Below are positions 33,457 through 41,801 of a DNA stretch of 64,000 bases, piece by piece; position 1 is the stretch's first letter, and every line of letters begins with the position of its first letter. Source of the DNA: Paenibacillus chondroitinus NBRC 15376 (GTDB taxonomy: Bacteria > Bacillota > Bacilli > Paenibacillales > NBRC-103111); contig NZ_BILW01000001.1 in NCBI RefSeq assembly GCF_004000765.1, positions 496,001 to 560,000 on the forward strand, in the 5' to 3' direction. Made by a program: the position numbers and the translations under genes. Under the pieces are notes generated by a model. That model did no database searches, was not told the origin of the DNA, and saw only the letters and a list, made by a program, of their open reading frames with translations.

Positions 33457-35235
33457 GTGGCTACGCATAAGCAAGCTCTGACAAATAAAGGGAAACTTTT
33501 CAATACGAAAGCAGTGAACTGGATCCGTGAACATATTGCCGTCAAAATGACGATCAGCATTGTTGCGCTGTTGTTAGTCGTCAGCTCGGTATTTTCATTG
33601 TCCGGTTACTGGGTGAGCAAAGGTTTAACGACAAAGCTTGAGGATCAATTTGTTCTGCGGTTAACGTCAAATATTCAAAACGTATCCAACTATTTGGCCG
33701 TCATTCCTGAGCGTCCTGAAGATATAACGGATACCAAACATCCAGGTTACCAGCGAATAAAAAAACAATTCGAGGAGTTCAAAAAACATGACACGTTGGA
33801 GAACGTGTATGTATTGACCAGAACGCCAACGAAAGATCAGATCGTCATCCTGACGGGCGTTGACGATGATTACGGAACCGAATACCCGTTTACGCCGGAA
33901 ATGAATGAGGCTATCGCGCAAGACAAACCCATGATTAGCAATATTTATAAAGATGAATATGGCATTCATAAATCGATATTTGTACCGCTCAGAAACAAAA
34001 ATGGTGAAAACGTCGGCATCATTGGGATTGATTTGGATGCGAGCGTTATATCCAAAACCTATCATGAATTGTTCTGGACGATGCTGAGCATAACGCTTAT
34101 TGTTTTGGCCATTGGCAGCCTGATCGCCTACTTTATTAGTCGTAGCGTAACCAAACCGGTCGTTCAGCTCATGCATGTCACAGAGAAACTCGCTGCGGGG
34201 TACTTGACTGAAGAAGTCTCCATTGCGCGAACCGATGAGATTGGAAAACTGGCTGCTGCCTTTAATGTGATGCGCAACAACTTGGAATCGCTTATTCGCC
34301 AGATGTATGATTCATCGCATATCATTACTCATACGAGTGAGCAATTGTATCAATCAGCGGACGAGTCGAGCTCAAGTGCCGGACTGGTTGCGGTTTCTAT
34401 GAACAACATGTATGACGGCGTGGCGGAAGTTGTAAGTTCCATATCAGAGAGCACATCATCGATCGTTGAGATCAACTCCGAGCTGACGGAAGTCACGACG
34501 GAAGTCAAAGAGATGCAGGAGATGGCGCATAAAGTTGGCGCGCAGTCGGTTGACGGCCAGCAGCTTGTCGAGAAGACACGGCATCAGATGAATGTGATTC
34601 AGCAAGAGATGAAGTCTTCGCATGAAGCCGCACTTCAATTAGGGAACCGTTCGAAGGAAATCGGAGCGATTATCAACATTATTACGGAGATCGCGCAGCA
34701 GACGAATTTGTTGGCCTTGAATGCATCGATTGAAGCGGCTCGCGTTGGCGAGCAAGGCAAAGGTTTTGCCGTTGTTGCCGGCGAGGTGAAGAAGTTGGCG
34801 GAGCAGTCTTCGAAAGCCGCAAGCTCGATTACAGAGCTTGTGTCTGGCACACAAAAAGACAGCCGTCTGGTCATGGAAAGCATCGTCCAGGGTAATCATG
34901 CTGTCGAGCAGGGGCAGACCTGGATTAATGATACATATGAAAATTTCAAAGTTATTTTCAATGGTATTTCCGTGTTTTCCGAGCGGACTGATCATTTGTT
35001 GAATACGCTGGAGAGAGCAGTGCGATCATTCGAGATCATTTCCCACGTGATGCACAAAATTTCGGGCATTACCGAAGATCAGTCTGCCGGGTATGAGGAA
35101 GTTGCGGCTGCTGCGCAAGAGCAAAGCGCTTCGATCGAAGAGATTACAACGGCAATTCGCCAATTAGCGGAGATGGCGGTGGAGCTGCAAAATTCGGTGA
35201 AAAGCTTTAAGCTTACCGAGCCACAGCACAAATGA
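33457..35235 (+). CDS. Methyl-accepting chemotaxis protein with dCache-type sensor
   Basis: A 592-residue receptor with an N-terminal membrane helix (about 30-55), an extracellular Cache-like domain (about 60-190, with [22 protein letters not shown]), a second helix (about 207-228), HAMP, and a long signalling coiled coil whose tip reads [41 protein letters not shown]. The GTG start follows GGGAGG and lies 5 bases after the decarboxylase stop. Cache domains often bind amino acids or amines, so a ligand related to the decarboxylase substrate or product is a reasonable guess. Confidence 0.93.
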   Translation: MATHKQALTNKGKLFNTKAVNWIREHIAVKMTISIVALLLVVSSVFSLSGYWVSKGLTTKLEDQFVLRLTSNIQNVSNYLAVIPERPEDITDTKHPGYQRIKKQFEEFKKHDTLENVYVLTRTPTKDQIVILTGVDDDYGTEYPFTPEMNEAIAQDKPMISNIYKDEYGIHKSIFVPLRNKNGENVGIIGIDLDASVISKTYHELFWTMLSITLIVLAIGSLIAYFISRSVTKPVVQLMHVTEKLAAGYLTEEVSIARTDEIGKLAAAFNVMRNNLESLIRQMYDSSHIITHTSEQLYQSADESSSSAGLVAVSMNNMYDGVAEVVSSISESTSSIVEINSELTEVTTEVKEMQEMAHKVGAQSVDGQQLVEKTRHQMNVIQQEMKSSHEAALQLGNRSKEIGAIINIITEIAQQTNLLALNASIEAARVGEQGKGFAVVAGEVKKLAEQSSKAASSITELVSGTQKDSRLVMESIVQGNHAVEQGQTWINDTYENFKVIFNGISVFSERTDHLLNTLERAVRSFEIISHVMHKISGITEDQSAGYEEVAAAAQEQSASIEEITTAIRQLAEMAVELQNSVKSFKLTEPQHK

Positions 35236-35245
35236 AAAATGGACT

Positions 35246-35270
35246 AACCAGCCTTAGGGCTGGTTTTTTT
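35246..35270 (+). terminator. Terminator after the chemoreceptor gene
   Basis: AACCAGCC pairs with GGCTGGTT around a four-base loop, followed by T run. Confidence 0.93.
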
Positions 35271-35307
35271 ATGTTGCGTTCTAATCAAATAGAGAGCTGG
35301 CGGCATC

Positions 35308-35383
35308 TTAAGCGTAAGATCCCTGAAGTTAAGAAAATCTTAAGAATTGTCTCCATAATCTGTTAAGATTCGGTGTCTATACT
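35308..35383 (+). promoter_or_regulatory. PhoP-box-like direct repeats and promoter of the two-component operon
   Basis: TTAAGA occurs at 35329, 35340 and 35363, with TTAAGC at 35308; the steps are 21, 11 and 23 bases, near whole helical turns. OmpR-family regulators bind such direct hexamers. A -10 TATACT is at 35378-35383 with no good -35, as expected for an activated promoter. Autoregulation by the encoded response regulator is inferred. Confidence 0.55.
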
Positions 35384-35478
35384 AAACCTCATGATAGCTA
35401 TCAACATTTTGATTGAAATTACGAGACCAACTTGATACGTTTAGTAACACAGAAATGATGTAAAGGAGGCAATCCAGA

Positions 35479-36171
35479 ATGGCACAACCTACAATACTCC
35501 TAGTCGACGACGAGAAAGAAATCATAGATATGCTTGCCATTTATTTAAGAAATGAAGGTTATCAGCTGCTCCGAGCATCTGATGGAGCAGAAGCCCTTCA
35601 GGTTCTTCAGAAGGAAGAGATAGATCTTATCGTTCTCGACATTATGATGCCGAAAATGGATGGGATTGAAGCTTGCTTAAAAATCCGAGAGCAAAAAAAT
35701 ATGCCGATCATCATGCTCTCTGCAAAGAGTCAGGATATGGATAAAATATGGGGCTTAAGCTCAGGGGCCGACGAGTACATGAGTAAACCATTTAATCCGT
35801 TGGAGCTTATCGCTCGCATTAAGTCCCAGCTTCGCCGCTACACTAGGCTTAACGTACCTCATGTGAACAAGGACCACGAGTTCGAAGTGGACGATCTGAC
35901 GATTAACACGCAGACGCATGAAGTCAAGCTGGAGGGGAAAGAAATTAAGCTAACCCCAAGGGAATTCGCTATTCTTGAGCTGTTAGTCCGCAACCGAGGG
36001 ATGGTGTGGAGCTCGGAAAAGCTGTATGAAACCGTCTGGAAAGAAGCCTATTATGACTCTGATAATACGGTCATGGTGCATATCCGCAAAATTCGCGAAA
36101 AAATTGAATCAAATCCAAGAACTCCGAGATTTATAAAAACGGTTTGGGGGGTTGGCTATAAAGTTGAATAA
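35479..36171 (+). CDS. OmpR-family response regulator, VanR-like
   Basis: A 230-residue regulator: receiver domain with acidic pocket VDDE, phosphoacceptor Asp54 in LIVLDIMMPKMDG and conserved KPFNPLELIARIKSQLRRYTR, then an OmpR-type winged helix ending WGVGYKVE. The receiver and linker resemble VanR-type regulators more than PhoP. AGGAGG precedes the ATG. The stop overlaps the kinase gene. No van resistance genes are nearby, so it more likely senses envelope stress of another kind. Confidence 0.93.
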   Translation: MAQPTILLVDDEKEIIDMLAIYLRNEGYQLLRASDGAEALQVLQKEEIDLIVLDIMMPKMDGIEACLKIREQKNMPIIMLSAKSQDMDKIWGLSSGADEYMSKPFNPLELIARIKSQLRRYTRLNVPHVNKDHEFEVDDLTINTQTHEVKLEGKEIKLTPREFAILELLVRNRGMVWSSEKLYETVWKEAYYDSDNTVMVHIRKIREKIESNPRTPRFIKTVWGVGYKVE

Positions 36172-37720
36172 ACGTTACGATATCGATCCTTACTCTAAAG
36201 TAAACCGATTCCCATTTACCCTTTTTCCCTTTAATCTTCTTCGAAAGCTGATTATTTTGATTCAAACGCTCTATAAGATTACGATGGGACAAGTGGAGCG
36301 GAGCATAAGAATGCAGTTGATGATAACCTTTGTCATATGTTTGCTGGCGGGAATACTGACTTATGGCATTTGTTCTAATCTGTTCGGAGAAATGAGACAG
36401 ACCGCTGTTATTGATTATAAATTCGGGATTGAACGAATAGATAGTGAAGCCCGAAGCCTGGTTAATGAACTATCAGCCCTCCAGAATCAACGAGATTTGC
36501 CCAGTGGTGAAGATTCGGGGAGGAATCCGGAATTCTTCGAAAATCACGTTAAATGGATGAGTGAACAGAAGTTCAAAGTTCTAATAACGGATCTGGAAGG
36601 TCGAGTCGTGTATCGAAGTCAAAATGCGGCGGAAACAAATGTCGAAATTTACAATGTGATCGGCAACGCGATGAACGCCAGAACGGAACAGGATTATGGC
36701 CGAAAAGAATTTTCGAGTTTTTACCCTGTCAACTATTTGGGACAAAAATCTTATCTGATTGTCTCCGGCATTCCGGAACCGCACATTACGTATCAAAAGG
36801 GTGAAAGTCCGTTGTCCCTGTTGAGTGCTGTGGCTGTTTTTATCCTTTTGTTCTACTTCATGACACAAAAGAAAATGCGCCATATTGAGGAATTGGCCGG
36901 TGGTCTGCGCATCATTGCAACCGGGAATTTGGATTACCGCGTCATTGAACGTAGTCAAGACGAGCTTGGTTCCTTAGCCCGGGATTTGAACTTTATGGCA
37001 GAAGATTTGCAGAAAAAGATTGAGGAGGAAAGAAGAAGCGAGCGTTTGAAGCGCGAGCTGATTACCAATGTTTCTCATGATTTACGTACGCCTCTGACGC
37101 TCATCATGGGGTATTTACGGCTGCTGCATGATAAAAGCTACGAAACGCCTGAGCAGGCGGCCGGGTATATTAGTATTGCTTATCATAAGTCGGAAAAGCT
37201 GAAATTACTTATTGATGACTTGTTCGAGTTCACGAAGTTATCCAATCGCGATGAACCTCTTTACAGAGAAGGGGTAGCAATCAACGAGCTATTGGACCAA
37301 TTGCTTGAGGAATTTGTCACACTGGCTGAGGAGCAGCAACTTACGATCAACCGCACAATCCCGAAGGAGAAGCTGTTGGTTCGTATCGATGTGGATAAAA
37401 TGATACGTGTCTTTGAGAATCTTCTGGGAAATTCCCTGAAGTATAGTTTGAAGCCAGGGGCGATTACCGTTAACCTGCACCATGATTATCGGCATGTTAC
37501 TCTCCAAGTCAGCAATCAAGCAGAAGTGATTAGCGATGACGCTTTGCATCAGTTATTTGATCGGTTCTATCGGGTTGATACTTCACGATCTTCCAATACC
37601 GGAGGCTCCGGTCTAGGGCTCGCGATTGCCAGAAGTATTGTGGAATCCCACGAAGGTGCCATTTGGGCTGAGCAAAGCAACGGCCAAATTCATTTTTTCG
37701 TGAAATTAAAGCTTGTTTAA
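36152..37720 (+). CDS. Sensor histidine kinase, VanS-like
   Basis: About 522 residues. Two membrane helices (about 53-73 and 221-238) enclose an extracellular domain of about 145 residues. HAMP follows, then HisKA with phosphoacceptor His309 in NVSHDLRTPLT and an HATPase with N-box ENLLGNSLKY and GGSGLGLAIARSIVESH. The start is uncertain: TTG 36152 follows a G-run and overlaps the regulator gene, while TTG 36164 and ATG 36284 are alternatives. Partner of the adjacent regulator. Confidence 0.92.
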   Translation: MAIKLNKRYDIDPYSKVNRFPFTLFPFNLLRKLIILIQTLYKITMGQVERSIRMQLMITFVICLLAGILTYGICSNLFGEMRQTAVIDYKFGIERIDSEARSLVNELSALQNQRDLPSGEDSGRNPEFFENHVKWMSEQKFKVLITDLEGRVVYRSQNAAETNVEIYNVIGNAMNARTEQDYGRKEFSSFYPVNYLGQKSYLIVSGIPEPHITYQKGESPLSLLSAVAVFILLFYFMTQKKMRHIEELAGGLRIIATGNLDYRVIERSQDELGSLARDLNFMAEDLQKKIEEERRSERLKRELITNVSHDLRTPLTLIMGYLRLLHDKSYETPEQAAGYISIAYHKSEKLKLLIDDLFEFTKLSNRDEPLYREGVAINELLDQLLEEFVTLAEEQQLTINRTIPKEKLLVRIDVDKMIRVFENLLGNSLKYSLKPGAITVNLHHDYRHVTLQVSNQAEVISDDALHQLFDRFYRVDTSRSSNTGGSGLGLAIARSIVESHEGAIWAEQSNGQIHFFVKLKLV

Positions 37721-37748
37721 TGAAATAGACATTTGAAGGGGATTTGCG

Positions 37749-38117
37749 ATGAGACGATGGTTTGTAGGTCTGATATGTGCAAGCTTACTAGGTTTGATAG
37801 GCTGCTCAAAGACTATCGAATTTACCGGGAAAACGGAAGATTGGCAAGTGGAATGTTCCGTTCATCCATCCGATCATGTAAAAGCATATACGATCGCGTA
37901 TATTGGAAAAGACAGTCAGGCTGTTGAAAATGTCAGTTACTCTTTTATGAATAGCAAAAATTTTAATCAAAGTGGTACTAGCGAAACGAGCTCGAAAAAT
38001 TTGAAAATGAGCGGAAAGTCCACTGAAGAAACGCCTTATACAGATGAAGATGATTTTAAACTTCATATCAAATGGAATGATAAGGAGGACACGATAACCG
38101 TAGTAAAGAAAGATTAG
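37749..38117 (+). CDS. Small lipoprotein of the two-component operon
   Basis: A 122-residue protein with a signal peptide and lipobox ending LIGC, then a beta-rich, Lys/Ser/Asp-rich domain (FTGKTEDWQVECSV, DDFKLHIKWNDKEDTITVVKK). GAAGGGG precedes the ATG, 28 bases after the kinase stop, and a terminator follows, so it is a third member of the operon. It may act as an accessory sensor or be an output of the system; no family is recognised. Confidence 0.85.
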   Translation: MRRWFVGLICASLLGLIGCSKTIEFTGKTEDWQVECSVHPSDHVKAYTIAYIGKDSQAVENVSYSFMNSKNFNQSGTSETSSKNLKMSGKSTEETPYTDEDDFKLHIKWNDKEDTITVVKKD

Positions 38118-38136
38118 TATCTTAATACATATACTC

Positions 38137-38173
38137 AGCCGATTATTGCCCCTGAGGCAAAATTGGCTTTTTT
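38137..38173 (+). terminator. Terminator after the lipoprotein gene
   Basis: AGCCGATTATTGCC pairs with GGCAAAATTGGCT with small mismatches, then six T. Confidence 0.88.
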
Positions 38174-38305
38174 CTTATTTTTTTAGTTAAGATTCGCAAT
38201 GGAGCGTTATCAAAGGCTAATGATGGGGTACTAGGAATAGTTAGTACTTCTCAAAACGTATAACTCAAGTACAATGAGAATTAAGACGAGAGGGGGTTAG
38301 GCATC

Positions 38306-40534
38306 ATGAAATCGAAATGGATTACGATTCAATTAGGCTATGTGCTGGGAGCCAGTTCCCTGCTAACGGCCATTGTATATTTTTTCGCAACCAACTGGGA
38401 GCAATTAAACCGCTGGGAGAAGTTTGCGCCCGCTTTTCTGCTTATTCTCGGCTTCTATGGATTATCGGTTTGGCTTTCCCATCAAGCGGGTCGGCAATTT
38501 CTAAGTAGACTTAGCTTATTTGCAAGCTGCGTTTCCTTTGGTGTAGGAGCGGGGCTCATTGGGCAGACCTACAATTCTCATGCCGACAGCTACACGTTGT
38601 TTGCGGTCTGGTTGATCCCGGCCTTTCTTTTTGCCATATGGACGAGGTGGCAGCCCTTTTACATCCTGTCGTATATTCTTGGGCATCTGGCTTATTGCTT
38701 TTACTTTTTCCCTCATTGGCAAGGCGGATCGGATTCGGAAGGTGTTCAAATTGCGATCTGGGTAGGATTAGCTATTGTGAATGGCATTCTTTATCTGTTA
38801 ACAGAGCGTGGAAAGCTGAACTCTTCGTTAATGAAGTGGATTTCATTTCAAGCGGTAATAGGTATACTGCTCCTCCTTTCAAATTCGTACGCATTCGAAG
38901 ATTACGGGGTGTTCATGAATTTACCCCTGATTGCTGTTCTTGCGGCAGCGGTATGGTACTCACATAAAATGCGCAACAAAGCTTATCTATTGTTCTCAGG
39001 CTTATGGATTTCAGCCACGATTACGTTTAAATACATCGAACTCGTCGTTCGCCATTATAATGAGCTTTTTTTCATCATCAGTTTGCTACTTATCATTGTA
39101 TTCATCGGCGCCAATGTGAAGTTCATGACATTTATCCGGGCATGGCAGCCTGCCGAGAAGCCAAGGAATGAAGTACTCGAAGGTGAGGCAGGAGAGGGCG
39201 TTAAACCGGAGGGTGATTTTACCAAATGGATTGTGCGTGTTCTTACGGTTTCCGTCGTTATCATCGGATCGCTGTTAGGCAGCCTGACGGTTATCGGGAT
39301 TGTTACGTTGGTGCTGGGGTTTGAGAACCCTGAGAATGTGTTGATGGGTTTTGGACTTGTTGTTGTAACCAGTATGATCTTTTTGAAAAAACTAAATGCG
39401 TTAGTGAGGTACACCATACTCATCAGCGGACTGCTTCTTGGAGCGGGAGGGGCTGTGTTTGCAGAAAATATCCCCGTCCAATTCGCTTTCTTAGCACTTA
39501 CAATCGCCGCGTTTATCTACATTGCCGGAATGGTGCATCGCATTTTCTTCTTCCTTGCGGCCATTTTGATCACAGCTGCGATTTTAACCAATTGGCTCGA
39601 TAGCAGTGTTGTCATTTTGTCAGTGATTACGGGCTTATTGTTCGTCCTGTTTGCAGGCGGGCAGGTCATCCGGAATGCTGCAGTTAGGCAGCCGGTGCTC
39701 TATAGCAGCTATCCATCGTTTCTTTTCACATTATTTGTGTTAACTTTCATGACCGAATCTGCTTGGTATTATGTCACCAACGCCCTTTTCTTTGTCCTTG
39801 TCGTGCTTGCCTTAATCGTTAGCAGGCAGCTGCAAAGCCGTTGGATTTTTGCTTGGTCAATGGGGTTCTGGACAGCTTTCCTCGTGTACAAATATTACGA
39901 TTTAGCCTGGAAGCTGCTGCACAAATCGATTACGTTTGGCATGATTGGCATCTTGATACTGATCTTTACCGTTTGGTACGAAAAAAGGCATCGCCTTGAA
40001 GCTGCCGAACCCGAAAATGCTGCTGGGGCAGACGTTAAAGCGAATCGACTCTTGATTGCCGTGCTGGTGCTGCTGCAGATCGTTGCCATGTCGATACAAA
40101 TTGGCAAAAGTGAGTGGCTGCTCTCTCATGGACAACTCATCAAACTCCAGCTTGAACCGCTGGACCCGCGTTCGCTTATTCAAGGGGATTACGTGCGCTT
40201 GCGCTATACGATTTCTGAGCCGCCTATTTCTGATTTGAAGGACGATGATGTGACAAAGAAAATTTCTGTCGTGCTCGCACCGAACTCAGCTACAGATGTG
40301 TATGAATTCAAACGTGTCTATACGAAAGGGGAAGAACTTGCCCCAGGAGAAGTGCGTATGAACGGAACTCGCAAAGGGTATGAGGGGATCGAATATGGCA
40401 TTGAAAATTATTTCATTCCAGAAGGTACGGGACGTACCTACGAGCAAAATGCCAAGTTTGCGGAAGTGAAGGTTTCTGCTGGCGGAGATGCCATTCTTGA
40501 GCGCCTTATACTGCAACAAAGTGTTGTTCAATAA
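38306..40534 (+). CDS. Large membrane protein: DUF2157 fused to GDYXXLXY domain
   Basis: A 742-residue protein with an N-terminal DUF2157-like membrane domain (opening with YFFATNWEQLNRWEKFAPAFL) and about eighteen to twenty predicted helices. From about 610 there is a GDYXXLXY domain whose motif is seen in LIQGDYVRLRYTISEPP, followed by a predicted extracellular or periplasm-facing beta segment. A charged stretch around 280-310 separates two membrane halves. GAGGGGG precedes the ATG. Function unknown for both domains; a fusion suggests that the two act as one complex. Confidence 0.88.
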   Translation: MKSKWITIQLGYVLGASSLLTAIVYFFATNWEQLNRWEKFAPAFLLILGFYGLSVWLSHQAGRQFLSRLSLFASCVSFGVGAGLIGQTYNSHADSYTLFAVWLIPAFLFAIWTRWQPFYILSYILGHLAYCFYFFPHWQGGSDSEGVQIAIWVGLAIVNGILYLLTERGKLNSSLMKWISFQAVIGILLLLSNSYAFEDYGVFMNLPLIAVLAAAVWYSHKMRNKAYLLFSGLWISATITFKYIELVVRHYNELFFIISLLLIIVFIGANVKFMTFIRAWQPAEKPRNEVLEGEAGEGVKPEGDFTKWIVRVLTVSVVIIGSLLGSLTVIGIVTLVLGFENPENVLMGFGLVVVTSMIFLKKLNALVRYTILISGLLLGAGGAVFAENIPVQFAFLALTIAAFIYIAGMVHRIFFFLAAILITAAILTNWLDSSVVILSVITGLLFVLFAGGQVIRNAAVRQPVLYSSYPSFLFTLFVLTFMTESAWYYVTNALFFVLVVLALIVSRQLQSRWIFAWSMGFWTAFLVYKYYDLAWKLLHKSITFGMIGILILIFTVWYEKRHRLEAAEPENAAGADVKANRLLIAVLVLLQIVAMSIQIGKSEWLLSHGQLIKLQLEPLDPRSLIQGDYVRLRYTISEPPISDLKDDDVTKKISVVLAPNSATDVYEFKRVYTKGEELAPGEVRMNGTRKGYEGIEYGIENYFIPEGTGRTYEQNAKFAEVKVSAGGDAILERLILQQSVVQ

Positions 40535-40593
40535 AGATTAATGTGGTAAAATTACCCGATCTTTGCAAGCAAAAGAGAGGGGTAGCTGTTCGG

Positions 40594-41478
40594 ATGTGGC
40601 TCATGTATTCCGTACTTGCGGCTTGCAGTTTCGGGCTGCGAGGCATTCTGTATCACTGGTCCAGCCAGCAATCATTAAACCGGAATGTGCTGCTATGCGG
40701 CACATTTTTCATGGGGGCGCTAATTAGCGGCAGCTGCGCCCTCCTTTTACATCAAGCCTGGACCGTGTCTGCGCTGATTGGCGTTCAAATGGGGTTGTTT
40801 TCCTTCGGGGCCAATGCCAGCATGTTCAAAGGTTTTGCCGTAGGGAAAGCGTCATTGGTCGCGATCCTGACCGGTTTACCTTCCGTCGTTGTGGTTTTCG
40901 TTGCGTATCTGATTTGGGATGAACGACTTAATATCATGCAGTTTCTAGCTTTTGTTATTATCGTTATCGGAATTTTAGTCGTACGTTACTCCAATGATAT
41001 TACGCTCAAAAATTTGCAAGGCGCTGGCTGGGGAGCGCTGGCCTTGATTCTTTTTGCCGCCAATGACTTGTCCAGTAAGTGGACGACCTTGGTAGCGGCC
41101 CCATTCTTTCCAACGTTATTTTGTATGTTTGCTACCGGAACTGTTTGTTTTGGTCTGTGGTGGTTGCGGGATCAGAAGCAAAGTAATCATCAGCAGCCTG
41201 CACAGGTAAAAGTGGCAGCCGCCACAGGCTGGACGGAACGACGGACTTTTCTATTCGGGATGATCGTAGGCATTACGAATGTGGTTGGCATGATTTTCAT
41301 CCTTCATGGATTTGATCATGGCAAAGCAGGTCTGGTTTCAGCTGTTGTCGCATTGAATGTGCTGATCGTTTTGTTGTACACGCGATTTGTTTTGAAGGAT
41401 AAATTTTCAAAGATGGAACAGTCTGGATTAGCCTTGGCATTTATTGGCATCATCATGATGAAGGTAGTTGCCTCTTGA
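40594..41478 (+). CDS. EamA/DMT-family transporter
   Basis: About 294 residues and ten predicted membrane helices in two EamA repeats (MWLMYSVLAACSFGLRGILYHW and the half starting LQGAGWGALALILFAANDLSSKW). Family exporters carry small metabolites; substrate unknown. The start is taken as ATG 40594, eleven bases after GAGAGGGG; an upstream GTG (40543) lies before that site. It lies 60 bases after the large membrane protein and may share its transcript. Confidence 0.88.
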   Translation: MWLMYSVLAACSFGLRGILYHWSSQQSLNRNVLLCGTFFMGALISGSCALLLHQAWTVSALIGVQMGLFSFGANASMFKGFAVGKASLVAILTGLPSVVVVFVAYLIWDERLNIMQFLAFVIIVIGILVVRYSNDITLKNLQGAGWGALALILFAANDLSSKWTTLVAAPFFPTLFCMFATGTVCFGLWWLRDQKQSNHQQPAQVKVAAATGWTERRTFLFGMIVGITNVVGMIFILHGFDHGKAGLVSAVVALNVLIVLLYTRFVLKDKFSKMEQSGLALAFIGIIMMKVVAS

Positions 41479-41537
41479 CAACTCCAGTATATTAAAGTAA
41501 TATTCAGTCAATTCATAACTTGATATGTAACATTGAT

Positions 41538-41767
41538 GAACAGGACAGTAGTTCTTGTCGGACAGTCGCAGCGAGCCGGAAATGGTGGGAACCGGTACGA
41601 ATGTCAGGAACGAAACGGACCTGGGAAATGGTCTTCCGAAATGTACAGTAGGGAGATCCGGCATAAGCCGTTATCGTTGGAGGGGTTAAATCTGCAGATT
41701 TAACACTTAGAGTGGTACCGCGGGAATGAACAGCTCTCGTCTCTTATTTAGAGACGGGGGCTTTTTT
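41538..41767 (+). ncRNA. T-box leader of arginyl-tRNA synthetase
   Basis: A T-box riboswitch. Stem I starts at about 41541 (CAGG pairs with CCTG at 41620-41623). The loop E motif is AGTA (41547-41550) facing GAA (41612-41614). The specifier loop after GAA contains CGG (41616-41618), an Arg codon. The distal arm is GCCGG/CCGGT, and the antiterminator bulge GAGTGGTACCGCGG is at 41710-41723. A terminator AGCTCTCGTCTC/GAGACGGGGGCT with T run ends at 41767. Uncharged tRNA-Arg would stabilise the antiterminator and turn on argS. The exact specifier register is my reading. Confidence 0.9.
41732..41767 (+). terminator. Conditional terminator of the argS T-box
   Basis: Stem AGCTCTCGTCTC with GAGACGGGGGCT (G-U pairs) and six T; the alternative to the antiterminator formed with GGTACCGCGG. 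Confidence 0.88.
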
Positions 41768-41801
41768 GTATGCAAATGATGACATTTGGGAGGAAAATAC
41801 G

